Shown: positions 53,401-59,300 of the stretch, piece by piece | Position numbering within the stretch: position 1 is the stretch's first letter | Layout of the letters: each line of letters opens with the position of its first letter | Assembly (NCBI GenBank): GCA_022316685.1 | Contig: JAKJHU010000082.1 | Span: 4,732,128 to 4,796,127, forward strand | Direction of reading: 5' to 3' | DNA length: 64,000 bases | Source of the DNA: Progne subis subis | Lineage: Eukaryota; Chordata; Aves; Passeriformes; Hirundinidae | The notes under the pieces: model-generated | Database searches by the model: none | Seen by the model: the letters and a program-made list of their open reading frames with translations, nothing else | Told to the model about the DNA's origin: nothing | Translations under genes and position numbers: made by a program

Positions 53401-55453
53401 TCCCAGTTTACCTCCACATTAGATTCCAATTTATCCAAGACTCTGGGGTCACAGAGGCAGAACAGATCATTCATGTCAGATACTTAAAGTGATATAAACC
53501 AGCTACAGACAGCTGAGTAGTAATGCCTTCAGCCATGTAGTAACAGACACCCATAAGGGAGGCTACAGGAAGAGATGTAGCTTAAAAAATAGTAACAGCA
53601 CATCTTGCCTCCTCAGTTGCTACTTCATGATGAATAATTATGCCAGAGGGCCACAGAAGCCTGCACAAATCCAACTAACAGAGATTTCAGGCACTAGACA
53701 GGGGAGAGTTCAAACCTTCCCATTCAGTACTCCCAAGATTAACTACTTATTTAGAATCCCAGCTCACCAGCAAGCCAGACATTTTCAGCCTCTACCTGTA
53801 CCGTAGCATCTGGCAGCAAGTACGTGCCATGTACAAATGACAACAGCAGGATGCTGATGACCAGGGCAAACCATGAAGAAAAATGTTTACAGCGTTCTTC
53901 AGTCCCCAGATCCCCTGACTTGGGTCAGCTGTGTGCTCACAGAGTGCAAATTAACTGGAGATATTTTTTTTTGTCCATTTGACGCAAATAAAGTCCTACA
54001 CTGCCAGTTTTCCAGCTTGCAGAGATACAGGGCACTTGGGAAAATCAAATCACCGGAGACACCAACAGATTTGTTTTGAGACTCCAGCCACCAACTCTAA
54101 ACAAGAGCCTATGCAAGCCAAAGCCTACAGAAAACAAATCTTTGTTTAAGTCAGACTCTCCAAGCACAGAACCCCTGTGAAAGCCTTCCACAGCGGGCCA
54201 GATGGGGGACTTCAGGAACTGCCTCCAAGTCGTTGCACAGCAATTGTCAGCCTGCCTAGAAATTAAGATTCCTTTCACATACACACCCAATTATTGCCAG
54301 GTGTCCCCTCTGCCTGTCGCTTGCCTGGCTAATTAAATCATGGGCCTGAGCTCACCTCTTCCAGGGCTTAACCTGCTCCCACAGGACACCATCCCCGGTT
54401 GCTCCCATCTGGGGAGCTCCCCACCATAAGGGAGAGGCTCCTCTCCTTGTGCTCTTTTCTTCCCCCAACCACACACACAAGGCAGCACAGAGATCTCTTA
54501 GACTCGTCCATTCTCACCGTGACCCCAGTGCTACAAAACTCACGGATCCCTGGGATCACCCATCCCCACCCCAGTCCCATAGTTCTCCATCCCCTCCTGA
54601 GCTCCAGGTCCTTCATCCCCGCTCAGGACCTTTTCCATCCTCCTCTGCACCTCCCAAATCCGCATCCCTTGCAGGAGTCCCACAGACATCTCCCATCTCC
54701 TGGTCCCCACAGCAAACCCTTCACCCTGATGACACCCACCATCCCCATCCCAGTGCCTCAGCCCCCCCACCCTCCCGAGCGCCAGGTCCTTCATCCCTGC
54801 TCGCAGTCCCTTCTACAGAACCCCCGCAAATCTCTGGATTCACCCCTTCCCACCCCAGACCCAGAGACCCCCATCCTCTCATGAGCTGGAGGTCCTTCAG
54901 CCCCACTCACAGCCTCCTCCACCCGAGGTCTGCTTCCCTCCCAACATTCCCAGAGACACCCCCAATCCCCTCTTGGACCCCACAGCAACCTCCGTTCCTG
55001 CCGACGCCCACCATTCCCAACCCGGACCCACGGCCCCCCATCCTTTTCCAGCCCCCCAAACTTCCACCCCGGCCCACAGACCTCTCCCCAGCCCCTCCTG
55101 AGCGGCCGGACTCCCCCCACCTCAGCCCCGCACCGCCCCCGGGCCCCGTGTCGCCCCCGGGCGCACTCACCGATCAGCTGCCGCACCTCCTCCTCGCTCA
55201 GGTAGATGCTGAGGCTGGGCCCGGGGCCGCCGGGTGGCCAGTCCGGGGCGTGCGGGCCGGGGCCGGGCTGGCCCTGGACACCGGCGGGCAGCACCAGCAG
55301 CAGCAGCAGCAGCGGCGGCGGCAGGAGGCGGAGGAGATGGCGGCGCGGGCCCCGCACCCGCCGGCCCCGCCGCGGCCCCGCGTCCGCCTCCCCCGCCGCC
55401 TCACGGGACCGGCCCCGCCGCCCCCCGCCGGGCTCCCGGCGCCGCGGCACCAT
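2276..55453 (-). CDS. RYK: RYK receptor-like tyrosine kinase, complete coding region in 15 exons
   Basis: RYK is a single-pass plasma-membrane co-receptor that binds WNT ligands through its WIF domain and acts in axon guidance and planar polarity. The coding exons, 5' to 3' on the minus strand, are 55453-55171, 37884-37763, 36051-35952, 35644-35510, 33328-33272, 32609-32465, 28554-28454, 26428-26303, 23969-23883, 11533-11464, 10019-9887, 9098-8989, 6965-6806, 3440-3304 and 2387-2276. They sum to 1878 nt, 625 residues plus TGA; human RYK is about 607-610 residues. All introns are GT-AG and the frame is continuous. Visible parts: signal peptide (core about residues 40-55), WIF domain (about 80-213), KRRK (206-209), transmembrane helix (about 246-268), kinase-like domain (about 350-620) with Lys382, HKDLAARN (481-488) and DNA (501-503) in place of DFG, and a C-terminal Ala-Tyr-Val. 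Family function is established knowledge; exon structure is read directly. No frameshift or internal stop was seen. Confidence 0.97.
2388..3303 (-). other. RYK: RYK intron 14
   Basis: GT-AG intron of 916 bases. About half of it is one minus-orientation CR1 copy (2683-3141). The rest is unique sequence with nothing recognised. Confidence 0.9.
2683..3141 (-). mobile_element. CR1 LINE fragment, 3' end
   Basis: The reverse of the CR1 3' terminus (tggtatgggttggaagtgac) is followed by the standard series: gggcacc-type kinship, agaagctgtgg reversed, and the more internal gtccagaggaggccacggag reversed. About 460 bases, 5'-truncated as is usual. Confidence 0.9.
3304..3440 (-). CDS. RYK: RYK exon 14: kinase C-lobe
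   Basis: The exon encodes Trp544 to Glu588 plus two bases, from WAFGVTLWELMTLGQTPY to IAQPINCPDE. These are the conserved alpha-F to alpha-G residues of tyrosine kinase folds. The acceptor is TTGCAG and the donor GTGAGT. Confidence 0.97.
3601..3760 (+). mobile_element. CR1 LINE fragment, 3' end only
   Basis: Plus-orientation tail from gcccagagaagctgtggctg to ccaacccaaacc and a final tgattct. About 160 bases. Confidence 0.88.
5840..6050 (+). mobile_element. CR1 LINE fragment, second 3' end type
   Basis: Ends in ggactggatgatccttgtgg and gtcccttccag, a different CR1 tail from most others here but shared with the copy at 27560-27937, including the segment ccccaaggctgccagagctc. Confidence 0.82.
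6245..6752 (+). mobile_element. CR1 LINE fragment, about 500 bases
   Basis: Starts in the internal ctctggggtccccaacagc, continues through gagtccagaggaggccacag and ggctccagggaaacatcac, and ends in cccaacccaaaccgttctgg. It ends about 50 bases from the donor of exon 13. Confidence 0.92.
6806..6965 (-). CDS. RYK: RYK exon 13: DNA (altered DFG) motif and activation segment
   Basis: The exon encodes Val490 (split codon) to Val543. KITDNALSRDLFP places Asp501-Asn502-Ala503 where active kinases have DFG, the hallmark substitution behind classing RYK as a pseudokinase. The activation segment keeps Tyr513 and the P+1 stretch NRPVRWMALESL. The acceptor is CCCCAG and the donor GTGAGG. Confidence 0.97.
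6966..8988 (-). other. RYK: RYK intron 12
   Basis: GT-AG intron of 2.0 kb. It contains a 3'-terminal CR1 scrap at 8216-8287 and otherwise AT-rich unique sequence. A 146-codon ORF on the plus strand (7458-7898) has no recognisable similarity. Confidence 0.9.
8216..8287 (+). mobile_element. CR1 LINE scrap, last 70 bases
   Basis: Only the extreme 3' end is present: ccatggcagggggtggaatt to cccaacccaaaccgttct. It shares the variant attaaatgggctt with the copy ending at 6752. Confidence 0.85.
8989..9098 (-). CDS. RYK: RYK exon 12: catalytic loop
   Basis: The exon encodes Ala454 to Cys489 plus two bases. It contains the catalytic-loop motif HKDLAARN (481-488), with Asp483 kept. The acceptor is TTGCAG and the donor GTAAGT. 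Having Lys at the second position instead of Arg is typical of RYK. Confidence 0.97.
9099..9886 (-). other. RYK: RYK intron 11
   Basis: GT-AG intron of 788 bases, unique sequence, nothing recognised. Confidence 0.9.
9887..10019 (-). CDS. RYK: RYK exon 11: kinase hinge
   Basis: The exon encodes Asn410 to Gln453: NLLPITHVCIEEGEKPMV, then the hinge LLPYMNWGNLKLFL and RQCKLVEANNPQ. The acceptor is TTCCAG and the donor GTACCC. It ends on a codon boundary. Substitutions relative to mammalian RYK look conservative. Confidence 0.97.
10020..11463 (-). other. RYK: RYK intron 10
   Basis: GT-AG intron of 1.4 kb. AT-rich unique sequence, then a plus-orientation CR1 copy (10981-11354) about 110 bases from exon 10. 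Confidence 0.9.
10981..11354 (+). mobile_element. CR1 LINE fragment
   Basis: Plus-orientation 3' end with ggcacagggtgcccagagaa, ggacagggcttggagcaacc and a terminal ccatgattct. Confidence 0.92.
11464..11533 (-). CDS. RYK: RYK exon 10: kinase N-lobe (alpha-C region)
   Basis: This 70-base exon encodes Asp386 to Arg409: DQASEVQVTMMLTES, then CKLRGLHHR, the alpha-C helix region of the kinase fold. The acceptor is CCTCAG and the donor GTAGGG, an acceptable but not strong donor. Phases are 2 in and 2 out. Confidence 0.95.
12710..13161 (+). mobile_element. CR1 LINE fragment, third 3' end type
   Basis: Contains ctggagaaaaggaggctcag and cctgacaggaggggacagcc and ends in ggttggactcagtggtcttg and tctatgattc. 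The same type occurs reversed at 15870, 55720 and 63336. Confidence 0.88.
15870..16175 (-). mobile_element. CR1 LINE fragment, third 3' end type
   Basis: Reversed copy: ttagaaaagccctccaagtt, then ccccaagtgccacatccaca, gggatggggactccaccact and a match to tcctgtcccttggtccctgg. Confidence 0.85.
18476..18615 (-). mobile_element. CR1 LINE fragment, 3' end only
   Basis: Reversed tail: tggtttgggttggaagggac, cttaaagctcatccagtccc and ccaagccctgtccaacctgg. Confidence 0.9.
20911..21294 (+). mobile_element. CR1 LINE fragment, diverged
   Basis: Plus orientation, from ctcagcctggagaag to caaatcattctgagattt. It is more diverged than the other copies. Confidence 0.85.
22491..22879 (+). mobile_element. CR1 LINE fragment
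   Basis: Plus orientation, from gccaggctgggagaactggg to catgattct, with the standard ggcacagggtgctcagagaa and gcttggagcaacctgggcta. Confidence 0.93.
23883..23969 (-). CDS. RYK: RYK exon 9: glycine-rich loop and beta-3 lysine
   Basis: The exon encodes Gly357 to Lys385 plus one base. It completes the loop QEGTFGRIFHG, which lacks the first glycine of the usual GxGxxG, and carries the VAIK-equivalent FVKTV with Lys382. The acceptor is TCCTAG and the donor GTATGT. This exon sits 12.3 kb upstream of exon 10. Confidence 0.96.
23970..26302 (-). other. RYK: RYK intron 8
   Basis: GT-AG intron of 2.3 kb. A short CR1-like piece lies at 25145-25254; the rest is unique sequence. Confidence 0.9.
25145..25254 (+). 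mobile_element. CR1 LINE scrap, third 3' end type
   Basis: A short piece with ggtggatgtggcacttgggg and tttggactcgataaccttaa; it matches the tail of the copy at 12710-13161. Confidence 0.75.
26303..26428 (-). CDS. RYK: RYK exon 8: start of kinase-like domain
   Basis: The exon encodes residues 315-356 plus one base, from YPTLRIEKND to ITLKDVLQE, running into the glycine-rich loop. The canonical acceptor CCTCAG at 26434-26429 gives Thr-Ser-Tyr-Pro at the junction. Mammalian RYK, as I recall it, has three more residues here (Ser-Ser-Leu-Gly-Tyr). The nine intron bases just upstream (26429-26437) would supply Ser-Ser-Gly in frame but are preceded by TG, not AG. The donor is GTATTT. Confidence 0.95.
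27288..27335 (+). mobile_element. CR1 LINE scrap
   Basis: Fewer than 50 bases match the internal CR1 segment ggggctggagcgtgtccaga gaagggaac. It is too short to be certain. Confidence 0.55.
27560..27937 (+). mobile_element. CR1 LINE fragment, second 3' end type
   Basis: Plus orientation, from gttcaacctggaggagactc to ttggactggatgatccctgt and tattctgtgattctgtg. It is the best copy of this type in the window. Confidence 0.88.
28454..28554 (-). CDS. RYK: RYK exon 7: Ser/Thr-rich juxtamembrane region
   Basis: The exon encodes Ser281 to Thr314 plus one base: a Ser/Thr/Gln-rich cytoplasmic linker (SISDSSSSQGLSQPS, then YLRADTPNNATPVT). The acceptor is CTGCAG and the donor GTAAGT. Its last base A joins exon 8 in a split serine codon whose second half depends on which exon 8 acceptor is used. 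Confidence 0.96.
30704..30750 (-). mobile_element. CR1 LINE scrap
   Basis: Only the reversed terminal segment ggtctgggctggaagggacc ttgaagattatc is present. Confidence 0.65.
31745..32135 (-). mobile_element. CR1 LINE fragment
   Basis: Reversed copy starting catggaatggtttgggtggg and running back to ctccagctctctcagcctgt. Confidence 0.93.
32465..32609 (-). CDS. RYK: RYK exon 6: transmembrane segment
   Basis: The exon encodes residues 233-280 plus two bases. The hydrophobic run from about Val246 to Leu268 (VFYISVGVCCAV, then IFLVAIILAVL) is the single transmembrane helix. It is followed by the basic stop-transfer HLHSMKRIELDD. The acceptor is TTGCAG and the donor GTATGT. This is one of the most conserved parts of RYK. 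Confidence 0.97.
32610..33271 (-). other. RYK: RYK intron 5
   Basis: GT-AG intron of 662 bases between the transmembrane exon and the stalk exon. Unique sequence, nothing recognised. Confidence 0.9.
33272..33328 (-). CDS. RYK: RYK exon 5: extracellular stalk
   Basis: This 57-base exon encodes Lys214 to Ile232 plus one base, the juxtamembrane stalk between WIF domain and membrane. It holds one sequon (NSS 227). It is too short to stand out by itself; it was placed from the acceptor CTTTAG, the donor GTAAGT, the correct 2/1 phases and similarity to the mammalian stalk, which starts KLE and ends close to the DPV-AAPTTS segment of exon 6. Confidence 0.92.
33329..35509 (-). other. RYK: RYK intron 4
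   Basis: GT-AG intron of 2.2 kb, unique apart from one exact 28-base tandem duplication at 34145-34200. Confidence 0.9.
34145..34200. repeat. Exact 28-base tandem duplication
   Basis: Two identical adjacent 28-base units (34145-34172 and 34173-34200) start cttcccactccttggtaagc. Exact identity suggests a recent slippage or an assembly artefact. It lies in intron 4. Confidence 0.9.
35510..35644 (-). CDS. RYK: RYK exon 4: end of WIF domain and KRRK cleavage site
   Basis: The exon encodes residues 169-213 plus one base. Cys176 and Cys211 are the conserved cysteines of the WIF region. Three sequons are visible: NLT 191, NSS 195 and NIT 199. The tetrabasic KRRK at 206-209 corresponds to the site where RYK ectodomains are known to be proteolytically cut. 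The acceptor is TTCACAG and the donor GTAAGA. Confidence 0.96.
35645..35951 (-). other. RYK: RYK intron 3
   Basis: GT-AG intron of 307 bases, AT-rich, nothing recognised. Confidence 0.9.
35952..36051 (-). CDS. RYK: RYK exon 3: WIF domain
   Basis: The exon encodes residues 136-168 plus one base, from VEYKLGFQV to GEVPRTLS. It carries an N-glycosylation sequon at Asn156 (NIS). The acceptor is GTTACAG and the donor GTAAAC. Intron 3, which follows, is only 307 bases, the shortest in the gene. Confidence 0.96.
36052..37762 (-). other. RYK: RYK intron 2
   Basis: GT-AG intron of 1.7 kb. A run of about 17 A residues lies near 37151-37168. No CR1 or exon-like sequence seen. Confidence 0.9.
37763..37884 (-). 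CDS. RYK: RYK exon 2: WIF domain
   Basis: The exon encodes residues 95-135, the WIF-domain stretch beginning GLDAELSYVRND and ending HFTWHAKSK. The acceptor is TTACAG and the donor GTGAGC; 122 nt plus the one base carried from exon 1 make 41 codons. The match to vertebrate RYK is close to residue-for-residue. Confidence 0.96.
38371..38656 (-). mobile_element. CR1 LINE fragment
   Basis: Reversed copy from cacagaatcccagaatggtt to aagccattccccttgtctta and a degraded 5' part. Confidence 0.9.
39195..39518 (+). mobile_element. CR1 LINE fragment
   Basis: Plus orientation from ttccagtatctaaagggggc to cccaacctaaaccattctgt. Confidence 0.92.
41190..41509 (+). mobile_element. CR1 LINE fragment
   Basis: Plus orientation, with aatggcttcccactgccaga, aggccctggcacaggttacc and a final cccatgattctgtgat. 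The 5' limit is uncertain by about 30 bases. Confidence 0.92.
44331..44512. repeat. T-rich low-complexity tract with scattered G
   Basis: About 180 bases of T homopolymers, some longer than 20, broken only by short G runs in patterns such as TTTTTGG and TTTTGTTT. It gives long spurious ORFs of Phe on one strand and Lys on the other. It lies in intron 1. Confidence 0.95.
48817..49045. repeat. 51-bp minisatellite, about 4.5 copies
   Basis: Near-identical units begin at 48817, 48868, 48919, 48970 and 49021, each starting atggg(a)aggctccagaa and ending acccaggcaca; the last copy is partial and diverged. Only a few substitutions separate the units. Because 51 is a multiple of three, ORFs stay open through the array on both strands (48654-49206) but are not genes. 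It lies in intron 1. Confidence 0.95.
50070..50580 (+). mobile_element. CR1 LINE fragment, older type
   Basis: Starts ctctgctcagccctggtgaa and passes gagcttgttcagcctggaga to the tail cgacctccagaggtccctgc. About 510 bases, more diverged, with a tail unlike the three main types here. Confidence 0.85.
51891..51938. repeat. 24-base tandem duplication
   Basis: Two adjacent units of ctcaccctgtatctcatcac tgct, in intron 1. Confidence 0.85.
54540..55070. repeat. Degenerate C-rich tandem repeats beside RYK exon 1
   Basis: Four diverged units can be lined up by a cacccatccccacc-like segment at about 54557, 54735, 54840 and 55005 and by gagctccaggtccttcatcc-like segments in the first three. Spacings are about 178, 105 and 165 bases, as if a longer unit had lost a block once. 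The tract lies at the 5' end of intron 1, just outside the CpG island core. Confidence 0.65.
55171..55453 (-). CDS. RYK: RYK exon 1: start codon, signal peptide, start of WIF domain
   Basis: This exon encodes residues 1-94 plus one base of codon 95. The start is the first in-frame ATG and has G at -3 and at +4. About 39 mostly basic, Gly/Pro/Arg-rich residues precede a leucine-rich hydrophobic core (residues 40-55), with likely cleavage near Gly61. Six consecutive CTG codons (residues 48-53) form the core. The exon ends in the conserved start of the WIF domain (SLSIYLSEEEVRQLI), followed by donor GTGAGT. The N-terminus before the WIF domain differs from what I recall of mammalian RYK, as is usual for signal peptides, so the exact start is less certain than the rest. 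Confidence 0.9.
55289..55324 (-). repeat. RYK: CTG/CCG trinucleotide runs in RYK exon 1
   Basis: On the coding (minus) strand there are three CCG codons followed by six CTG codons (55312-55295), then GTG and CTG. They encode Pro-Pro-Pro and the leucine core of the signal peptide. Such in-frame runs can vary in length between individuals or species without breaking the frame. Confidence 0.9.
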
Positions 55454-55719
55454 CGCTCCGCGGGGACGGAGGGACGGACGCAGGGCCGGGGGGAAGCGGG
55501 CGGAACCCCCCCGCCCCGCCGGACCCTCGCACGGCGCGGCCGCCGCCAGGCCCCGCCCCGCGCACGCGCCGCTCCCGCCGCCGCGGGCGCCCCCTCAGCG
55601 CGGACGGGAGGGGCGGGATCCCCCTCACGGCTCTTCCCGCCTCTTCCCGCATCCCGCCCGGCGCCGGGAGGAAGAGGAGGAGGGAGAACGTCCCCGGGCC
55701 CTGCCTAGGGCCGGTCACG

Positions 55720-56350
55720 GAATGGCAAAATCACTGAGGTCGGTGAAGACTTCGAAGACAGTCGGGTCCAACCTGTGACCGATCCGCACCTTGTCACCCA
55801 GCCCAGAGCACTGAGTGCCATGTCCAGGCCTTCCTTGGACACCTGCAGGGATGGGGACTCCAAACCTCCCTGGGCGGCCCCTTCCGATACTTGGCCACCT
55901 TTCCATGATGTCCAGTGTGAACCTCCTCTGGCCCAGCCTGAGGCCGCTCTCTCTCATCCTGTCCCTGTTCCCTGGGAGCAGAGCCCGACCCTTCCCCTGG
56001 CTGCATCCTCCCCTCCTGTCAGGGAGTTGTGCAGAGCCAGAAGGTTCCACCTGAGCCTCCTTTTCTCCAGTCTGAGCTCCCTCATCTGCTCCTGGTGCTC
56101 CAGCCCCTTCCCCAGCTCCATTCCCTTCTCTGGATATGCTCCAGCCCTTTAATGCCCTTCTTGTTAGGGCCGGAACTGGGCGCAGCACTTGAGCAGTCTC
56201 ACAGTGCCCAGTCACTGCCCTGGTTCTGCTGGACCCATTGGCCTCTGGCCCACATGGATACACCTGGGCTCACATCCAGCCACTGTTGACCAGCATCTCC
56301 AAAGCCTTGTCCAGGTCCTTTATGGCATCTGACCCCATCCTGGAGGTCAC
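55720..56350 (-). mobile_element. CR1 LINE fragment next to the RYK promoter
   Basis: Reversed copy of the third 3' end type, beginning about 270 bases upstream of the RYK ATG at the edge of the CpG island. It runs through gggatggggactccaaacct, ttgtgcagagccagaaggtt and further 5' into ggccggaactgggcgcagca. The 5' limit near 56350 is approximate. Confidence 0.85.
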
Positions 56351-59300
56351 CCGCTGAATCACTTCATGCTCGCCCTGAGACTCTGCACATCCCCACACTC
56401 CTGCTTAGCTGTCATTGCCTCCATCCCCAAACCCTTCCAGCCTGCCCCAGCCATCCATCCAGGATGGGCCAAGAGGTCACAGCCATGACTGGAAATGCTC
56501 TGCCAAAACATCCCCAAAAAAAGATAATCCCAGAGTGACAGGCTGTGGGACACCTGGTGCCCACCAAAGTCACTCCATCAACTGGACAGGGGAGAGAAAA
56601 TATCATGCTCGTTAGCTGAGATAAAAACAGGGACAGACCACTCAGCAGTGACTGTCATGAGTGAAACAGACTCAGTTTGAGGAAATTTATGGAATCTATT
56701 CCCAATCAGATTGGTAGGATAATGAGAAGTCTGTTTTGGAGCTGGCCAGCATCAGCTCCATCAGACACAGAGGAAGCTTCTGGCAAGCTTCTCAAAGAAG
56801 CCACTCCTATAGCTCCCCCATTACCCCAAACTCAACACATTGCTCAGAAGCTTTTCCACTTAGAAATACTGCTGGAATACCAGTGGTTTAGTTTAAGAGA
56901 ATTTCCTTTTTTGGTAATTTTTTTTTAACAACAACAACAAAAAAGTGATTTTTTTAAAAATAAAACGTACTGATGCTATATTTAATGTTTTAATCTGCTT
57001 TTTTATCTTACGGTCCTTTCAGAGCTAAGAAGCAGCAGCATTTCATTTCACTGTAACAAAAGGCCTTTGGCCCACAGAGGATGGGGATTTCAGCTCCAGC
57101 CAAGCCATTGCTGCCTGTAACGATCCTGAAGTAAAATCCAAACTGTAAACACATCTCCCGTTCTGTTACAGTATGGAATGCCAGCAGCAGGGCTGCTTGA
57201 CAGCTGATATATTTTAAAAGAATGCAATAATAATCAAGTCCAACGATGCAAACAACATTAAATTCCAGTGTGAGGCTTTGAATCTCCTTATACAAACATT
57301 CCCGACCTTTTCCCAAAATCCTCTGCTGTGCAGAATTTCAAAAGTAAGGATTTCTGTGGCAGTTTGGTGCAAAACCCTTTTTCAAGACGTCCACCTTTCC
57401 CCTGAAACACAAAGTCTCTGTTCCAATTGGCTTAGGTAGTGGATTTTGTTTTTCTGAGCTGGGGTCTGACCTAAACACGCCTAGTCCCTGGCTGAAGAGC
57501 CACCTGCATTGTCACCTTCCCACCTGCTGTCACACCTGGCTGCTCTCCAGCTCCTCTGGGATCCCCAGAGCAGCGACAGCTTTGCTCTTAGCAGATCCAT
57601 CACTGGGAGCTGCCTGCTCGGTTGAGATTTTCAGCAGAAGCATCACAATATTTACTTATGACCGTTAAATCCCTTAATAGCTTTGAATTCTATGCTCCCT
57701 CCTGACCTGCCGAGAGGAATTTTTTCCTGTGGGACATCGTGACAGGAGAGCACTGCAGGCTAATTGGCCATAGTGGGGTTTAATTGCCAAGTCTTTCAGC
57801 TCATAATTGTAAGAGCGGAAAGTGTGTAGGAAATTCTGTTCTTCCAATAGCTGAGGTGAAAGAGAAATTGCTCGCACTCTTCCCCACAATATCCATCACT
57901 TGCTTAAACAGTGTGAGGCGTAAAAAAAAATGAAATACCAGACTGGAATGGAGCTGGAAATTGCACGCAGGTCTGTAGCTGTGGCCCAGGCTGCACAGCG
58001 CTGGTTGCTGAGAGAGCCCTCCACACCACTGCTTCTCCACAGGCCATTTCCTCAGCCTGGAGACCCGGCGCCTGCGCATCTGTGTTTATTTGCCCTGCAG
58101 ACGTAGCCTAAATCCCAGACTCTGCATGGTTTCTGATGCACCTCACTTAGGGACTCATGGACAGACAGACAACGTGTGGTGTCTGATGTGATCAAACCCA
58201 AGACAGGCTCACCAGCCAGAGACCAAGCACACTTTTGATGCCCTTTTCTGGAGACATTAGCAGGCAGCTTATGTGGTCAGACACTGCCAAAGCCAAGTCC
58301 CGAGTGTCAGCATGGACTTATCACTTGGAGAGGTCCCTGCTTCACTCACAATGAGTCTGAAGGAACAGCAGAAATTGCTTATGCTCTCTGGAGTTTGGAT
58401 GAGCCCGGTGAGGTGGAAAACGTGGTGTAGGCACCAGGCAGGAGACAAACAGCTCTTTTTAGCGGTGAGTTTGTCAAAGAGTCGGAAGAAGAGACAGAAG
58501 AACACAGGCACTCCTCGGCTGTAGCACCCTGTAATGGTGGTAGGACCCACAGGAACCCCAGCATGGGGGTCCATTCTTCATTTTCCGCTGCACCCCGTTT
58601 TCCCCAAACTTAGTCCTGGGCCGTTCTTCATGAGGACCAGTATTCATGGATAACAAACATGACTTTAACCTTAGCCACCCCTGCCTTGGGCATAAGGACA
58701 CGATATTCAGCACAAACGTGACGTTCAGCAGAAGGGCTCGTGCGGGGTTGTTTCCCTGCATTTCTTTTCAGTGAGTATGTAACTTTGCCTCCTGGAAGCC
58801 ACTGGCTGATTTTAACCAAAGGTCACCAAAGCCACATAAACCAAACACAAATAAACACATTCTTGGGCTGCAGCTGCCAGCCTGTGCACAGCCGCTCACG
58901 GGGCTACAGGCCTGGCTGGGCCCCTCTTGCCTATCAAGCCAATTGCTTGCTGGGGTCTGATGTTGTAATTAAAATGCAGGCTGCAAGGATAATTGGGGGT
59001 ATTAGAAGCCAAATGAAGGTTTCACGGATGTCAAGAAACATCTCATTGGAAAAAGGTGAAAAATGCAACTCGCGGGCCAGCTCAAACACTGAAGATCTTG
59101 TGTTGATTTTTTTTGGCTGCGCAGACTATTTTTGGCAGGATCGAGTTCACGGTCTTTCAAAACCATTCTGGGGAAGATTATATTGCAAGAGGATACACAA
59201 AGTCTGTCTGTGGCAAGCTGCTAGCAATAGCTGTGAACTCGCAGCACTCGCATGGAAAAGTTTTGCTTGGATAGACGCTGGGATGCCTCACTGCCTGTGC

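Larger units (their letters stand above)
37885..55170 (-). other. RYK: RYK intron 1 (17.3 kb)
   Basis: The longest intron, separating the signal-peptide exon from the rest of the gene. It holds CR1 copies at 38371-38656 (-), 39195-39518 (+), 41190-41509 (+) and 50070-50580 (+), a T-rich tract (44331-44512), a 51-bp minisatellite (48817-49045), a 24-base duplication (51891-51938) and degenerate C-rich repeats (54540-55070). The stretches 41510-44330, 44513-48816, 49046-50069 and 50581-54540 are unique DNA with no gene recognised. Confidence 0.9.
55060..55700. promoter_or_regulatory. RYK: CpG island with RYK promoter
   Basis: CpG dinucleotides and GC content rise sharply from about 55060 to 55700, spanning exon 1 and its upstream flank. 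Upstream of the ATG there are a GC box (about 55609-55617), a CCGCCCC element (about 55553-55559) and an NRF1-like alternating GCGCACGCGC (about 55559-55568). No TATA box was seen. This is the usual architecture of a broadly expressed vertebrate gene; the exact transcription start cannot be placed. Confidence 0.8.

Noticed and set aside
54449..55708. 419-codon plus-strand ORF, the longest in the window
   Set aside because: It runs antisense over RYK exon 1 and the C-rich repeats; the product is Pro/Arg-rich low complexity and the open frame follows from GC-rich DNA lacking stop codons.
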